Shown: piece by piece, positions 5,883-8,062 of the stretch | How positions within the stretch are numbered: position 1 is the first letter of the stretch | Layout of the letters: each line of letters begins with the position of its first letter | Origin: Clostridiales bacterium | GTDB lineage: Bacteria; Bacillota; Clostridia; Oscillospirales; Oscillospiraceae | DNA: 8,062 nucleotides | Assembly: GCA_019422005.1 (NCBI GenBank) | Contig: JAHZEF010000039.1 | Location: 5,634-13,695, forward strand | Direction of reading: 5' to 3' | Translations under genes and position numbers: made by a program | Notes under the pieces: model-generated | What the model was told of the DNA's origin: nothing | Database searches by the model: none | Seen by the model: the letters and a program-made list of their open reading frames with translations, nothing else

Positions 5883-7400
5883 ATGAGCGCATCCAAATCC
5901 AAGCGCCAGCGCCAGGCCATGTATCAGTCCGGCCAGCTGGATAAACACGCTGAGGAGAAACAACGCCGGCAGCGCCGCCGCAGGCATCTGATCATCACCG
6001 CGGTGGTCCTGGCCGTCGTCATTGCCGCCGGAACAGCCGCCGCCCTGATTTCCACCGGCTTTCTGGCCAGCCATACCACTGCCGCCGTCACCGGCTCCCA
6101 TGCACTGACCGGCTCCATGTTCAGCTACTTCTATTATGACACCTACCAGGCCTTTGCACAGCAGAATCCGACCATGGCCTCCCAGATTCTGAACCCGGAC
6201 ATCTCCTTTGCGCAGCAAACCTACAGCCAGGAAAATCACACCACCTGGGCCGACTACTTCCTGTCGGAGGCCGCCGTGCTGGCGGCAGAGACCTATCGTA
6301 TGTATGACGCGGCCGTGGCTGCCGGTTATACGCTCAGCGAAGAGGACGAACAAACGCTGGAGAGCAACCGGGCCAGCCTGGAATCGATCCCTTCCCTCCT
6401 CCCCACCTTCCGGAGCGCGGACGACTATATCCGCGCCACCTATGGCCGCGGATGCACGGCAGAGGGGTATCTGGAATATGCGCGGCTGCGCATGACGGCA
6501 AGCAGTTTTGCAGAACAGTACCGGGAGGACCTGCATTACAGCGATGAGGACATCCAGGCCGCTTATACCGCCAATCCCCTGGATTATGATACTGTTTCCT
6601 ATAAAATCTTCTATTCCAGCGTTGTCATCGGGCAGAATGAGGATGGGACCGTATATTCCGATATGGAGCTCTCTGAAGCCAATGCCCGGGACATGGCGGA
6701 GCAGTGCCGCGGCGATCTGGACCGGTTCAACGAAATGACGGTGGAGCTGGCTGCGGAGTCCAAGAAAGACACCTACCGCGATCCCGATTTCTCTCTGCGT
6801 GAAAACCTGACGGTCTCCTCTGCCAATGACAAGCTGGTGGACTGGCTCACCGATCCTGACCGGGAATACGGCGACACCACCTATGTCCAGGCGGATGAGC
6901 GCGGCTACTACGTCGCATTTTTTATCGACTACAGCGATAACGATTATCGCCTCGCCAATTTCCGTCAGATTTCCATTCCCGCCACCGCAGATGCGGACAA
7001 TGCCGCAGACCCCGACGGCATGGATCAGGCCCGGCAGGATGCAAAGGCCATTCTGGACAAATTCGAAGACGGCGCCCGGACCGGCGACGCGTTTTCCGCT
7101 CTGGCCCAGGAGCAGTCCGGCGCTTCCGGCGCTGACAGCGCCCCCTGTTTCCCCGGCCAGGCAGACGACGCCGTGGAGCAGTGGTGCTATGACGAGGCCC
7201 GCGAGCCGGGCGACTATGCCATGCTCCGGGGAGATTCCGGCTATTTCATCGTCTGGTTCGACGGTTACGGCGGGAATTACCGCGATTACCTGGTGGAAGA
7301 GGCGCTGCGCCAGGAAGATTACGACGCATGGTATGAACAGATCACAGCCGGTGAACCGGCAGCGCTCCGCAGCCTCGGCGTCTTCTTTATGAGCAAGTAA
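5883..7400 (+). CDS. Membrane-anchored PpiC-like protein with degenerate parvulin domain (505 aa), paralogue of the preceding gene
   Basis: The architecture matches its upstream neighbour: a very basic cytoplasmic head (RRQRRRRH near 28-35), one membrane helix (about 36-58), a SurA-like helical region and a C-terminal parvulin-like domain (about 357-460). Shared blocks show tandem duplication: SHTTAA then GSH after the helix, TWADY (121-125), TYRMYDAAVAAGYTLSEED (137-155), DTVSY (236-240), WLTDP with GDTT (321-333) and WCYDEAREPGD (434-444). The parvulin histidines are gone: RQISI (Q362) replaces RHILI, and SGYFIVWF (F455) replaces YGYHVMYF. Loss of isomerase activity with retention of a chaperone or scaffold role is therefore inferred; no frameshift or internal stop suggests decay. 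The ATG at 5883 has GAGAGGAAGG six bases upstream. tcdA starts 40 bases after its stop. Confidence 0.85.
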   Translation: MSASKSKRQRQAMYQSGQLDKHAEEKQRRQRRRRHLIITAVVLAVVIAAGTAAALISTGFLASHTTAAVTGSHALTGSMFSYFYYDTYQAFAQQNPTMASQILNPDISFAQQTYSQENHTTWADYFLSEAAVLAAETYRMYDAAVAAGYTLSEEDEQTLESNRASLESIPSLLPTFRSADDYIRATYGRGCTAEGYLEYARLRMTASSFAEQYREDLHYSDEDIQAAYTANPLDYDTVSYKIFYSSVVIGQNEDGTVYSDMELSEANARDMAEQCRGDLDRFNEMTVELAAESKKDTYRDPDFSLRENLTVSSANDKLVDWLTDPDREYGDTTYVQADERGYYVAFFIDYSDNDYRLANFRQISIPATADADNAADPDGMDQARQDAKAILDKFEDGARTGDAFSALAQEQSGASGADSAPCFPGQADDAVEQWCYDEAREPGDYAMLRGDSGYFIVWFDGYGGNYRDYLVEEALRQEDYDAWYEQITAGEPAALRSLGVFFMSK

Positions 7401-7406
7401 GCATCC

Positions 7407-7421
7407 TGCGGCGCAGCCGCA
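7407..7421 (+). other. Small hairpin between the second PpiC-like gene and tcdA
   Basis: TGCGGC (7407-7412) pairs with GCCGCA (7416-7421) around a three-base loop. No T run follows and the tcdA ribosome binding site comes directly after, so this is not a convincing terminator; it may influence mRNA stability or tcdA translation. Confidence 0.3.
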
Positions 7422-7440
7422 ACCGGAAGGGGGAATTTTC

Positions 7441-8062
7441 TTGAATCAGGCCTTTCTTCGGGAGGCTATGCTGCTGGGAGCCGATGCGCCGGACCGACTG
7501 GGCGCCTGTCATGTGGCTGTATTCGGCGTCGGCGGCGTCGGCAGCTACTGCGCCGAGGCGCTGGCCCGCGCCGGCGTCGGCGCACTGACGCTTGTGGACA
7601 ACGACACGGTCAGCGAAACCAATCTGAACCGTCAGCTGGTCGCCCTCCACTCCACGCTGGGCCGCCCCAAGTCCGACGTCATGGCCGAGCGCGTCCTGGA
7701 TATCAACCCCGCCTGCCGGGTCACTTCCCTGCCGGAACTGTACAGCGAAGCGGGCAAACACCGCTTTTTTGAGGGCCGGCAGTATGATTACATTGTGGAC
7801 GCCATCGACCTGGTCTCCTGCAAGCTGAGCCTGATTGAGACGGCCGTCGCCCTTGCAGTTCCCATCATCAGCGCAATGGGTACCGGAAACAAGCTGGATC
7901 CCACCCGTTTCCGGATTGCCGATCTTGCCGAAACCGCCGGCTGCCCCCTGGCACGCATCATGCGCAAAGAGCTGCGCGCCCGCGGCGTGATCCATCACAC
8001 AGTCCTTTTCAGCGACGAGCCTGCGGCAAAGCCGCTGGAGCTGGAAGCGCCGCCGCCCGGTC
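7441..8062 (+). CDS. tcdA: tRNA threonylcarbamoyladenosine dehydratase TcdA (ThiF/E1-like), N-terminal 207 residues, truncated by window edge
   Basis: TcdA uses ATP to cyclise the t6A modification at position 37 of ANN-decoding tRNAs into ct6A in the cytoplasm. The E1-like fold is clear: the nucleotide-binding glycine motif VAVFGVGGVGSY (25-36), a strand ending in D53-N-D55, TNLNRQ (60-65) with the conserved Asn and Arg of ThiF-family adenylation sites, VDAID (119-123), SAMGTGNKLDPTRF, and the family-typical CPLARIMRKELRARG stretch. The frame starts at TTG: AGGGGG lies seven bases upstream and the N-terminus NQAFLREAMLLG lines up with the usual start of clostridial TcdA, while the next ATG (codon 10) would cut into the family's first helix. 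The frame is open to the right edge. The 40-base gap without a strong terminator suggests transcription with the preceding gene. Other ThiF-family members are less likely given the CPLARIMRKEL segment. Confidence 0.92.
   Translation, partial: MNQAFLREAMLLGADAPDRLGACHVAVFGVGGVGSYCAEALARAGVGALTLVDNDTVSETNLNRQLVALHSTLGRPKSDVMAERVLDINPACRVTSLPELYSEAGKHRFFEGRQYDYIVDAIDLVSCKLSLIETAVALAVPIISAMGTGNKLDPTRFRIADLAETAGCPLARIMRKELRARGVIHHTVLFSDEPAAKPLELEAPPPG

Noticed and set aside
1..8062. CRISPR arrays, insertion sequences, tRNAs, phage or defence genes
   Set aside because: No spaced direct repeats, transposase motifs, terminal inverted repeats or tRNA-like cloverleaf were seen on reading both strands.

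Overview
The window looks like an ordinary chromosomal segment of a GC-rich member of the Clostridia, most likely Oscillospiraceae/Ruminococcaceae. Family assignment is inferred from the style of the proteins (a class A PBP with a cysteine-bearing C-terminal region, a DUF1292 protein, a Firmicute-type 6S RNA, membrane-anchored PpiC-family proteins and a clostridial-type TcdA). Coding density is high, and promoters read as housekeeping sigma-A type (TTGxxx, 17 bases, TATAAT-like). I see no mobile element, CRISPR array, phage gene or tRNA.

Layout. The first 3.0 kb is on the minus strand: a bifunctional class A penicillin-binding protein (3035 down to 450) is followed 26 bases later by a SAM-dependent methyltransferase of the RlmI-like COG1092 group, which runs off the left edge. 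Everything right of about 3.15 kb is on the plus strand: a small secreted protein (3219-3488), a DUF1292/YrzB-like acidic protein (3576-3860), a 6S RNA (about 3876-4078) with its own intrinsic terminator, two tandem membrane-anchored PpiC/parvulin-type proteins (4269-5735 and 5883-7400), and the start of tcdA (7441 to the right edge). The minus and plus blocks diverge from a roughly 180-base region in which the two predicted promoters overlap at one TTGTCA/TTGACA element.

How the genes relate. The PBP and the two PpiC-type proteins all act outside the cytoplasmic membrane: the PBP polymerises and cross-links peptidoglycan, and PpiC/PrsA-type proteins assist folding of exported proteins, PBPs among their known clients in other Firmicutes. 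A functional link here is inference from adjacency only. The methyltransferase and TcdA are RNA-modification proteins, and 6S RNA modulates sigma-A RNA polymerase.

Most notable points: the second PpiC-type paralogue has lost both histidines of the parvulin active site while its upstream twin retains them; and the 6S RNA begins about 15 bases after the DUF1292 stop codon with no convincing promoter of its own. I did not find evidence for a novel multi-gene system.
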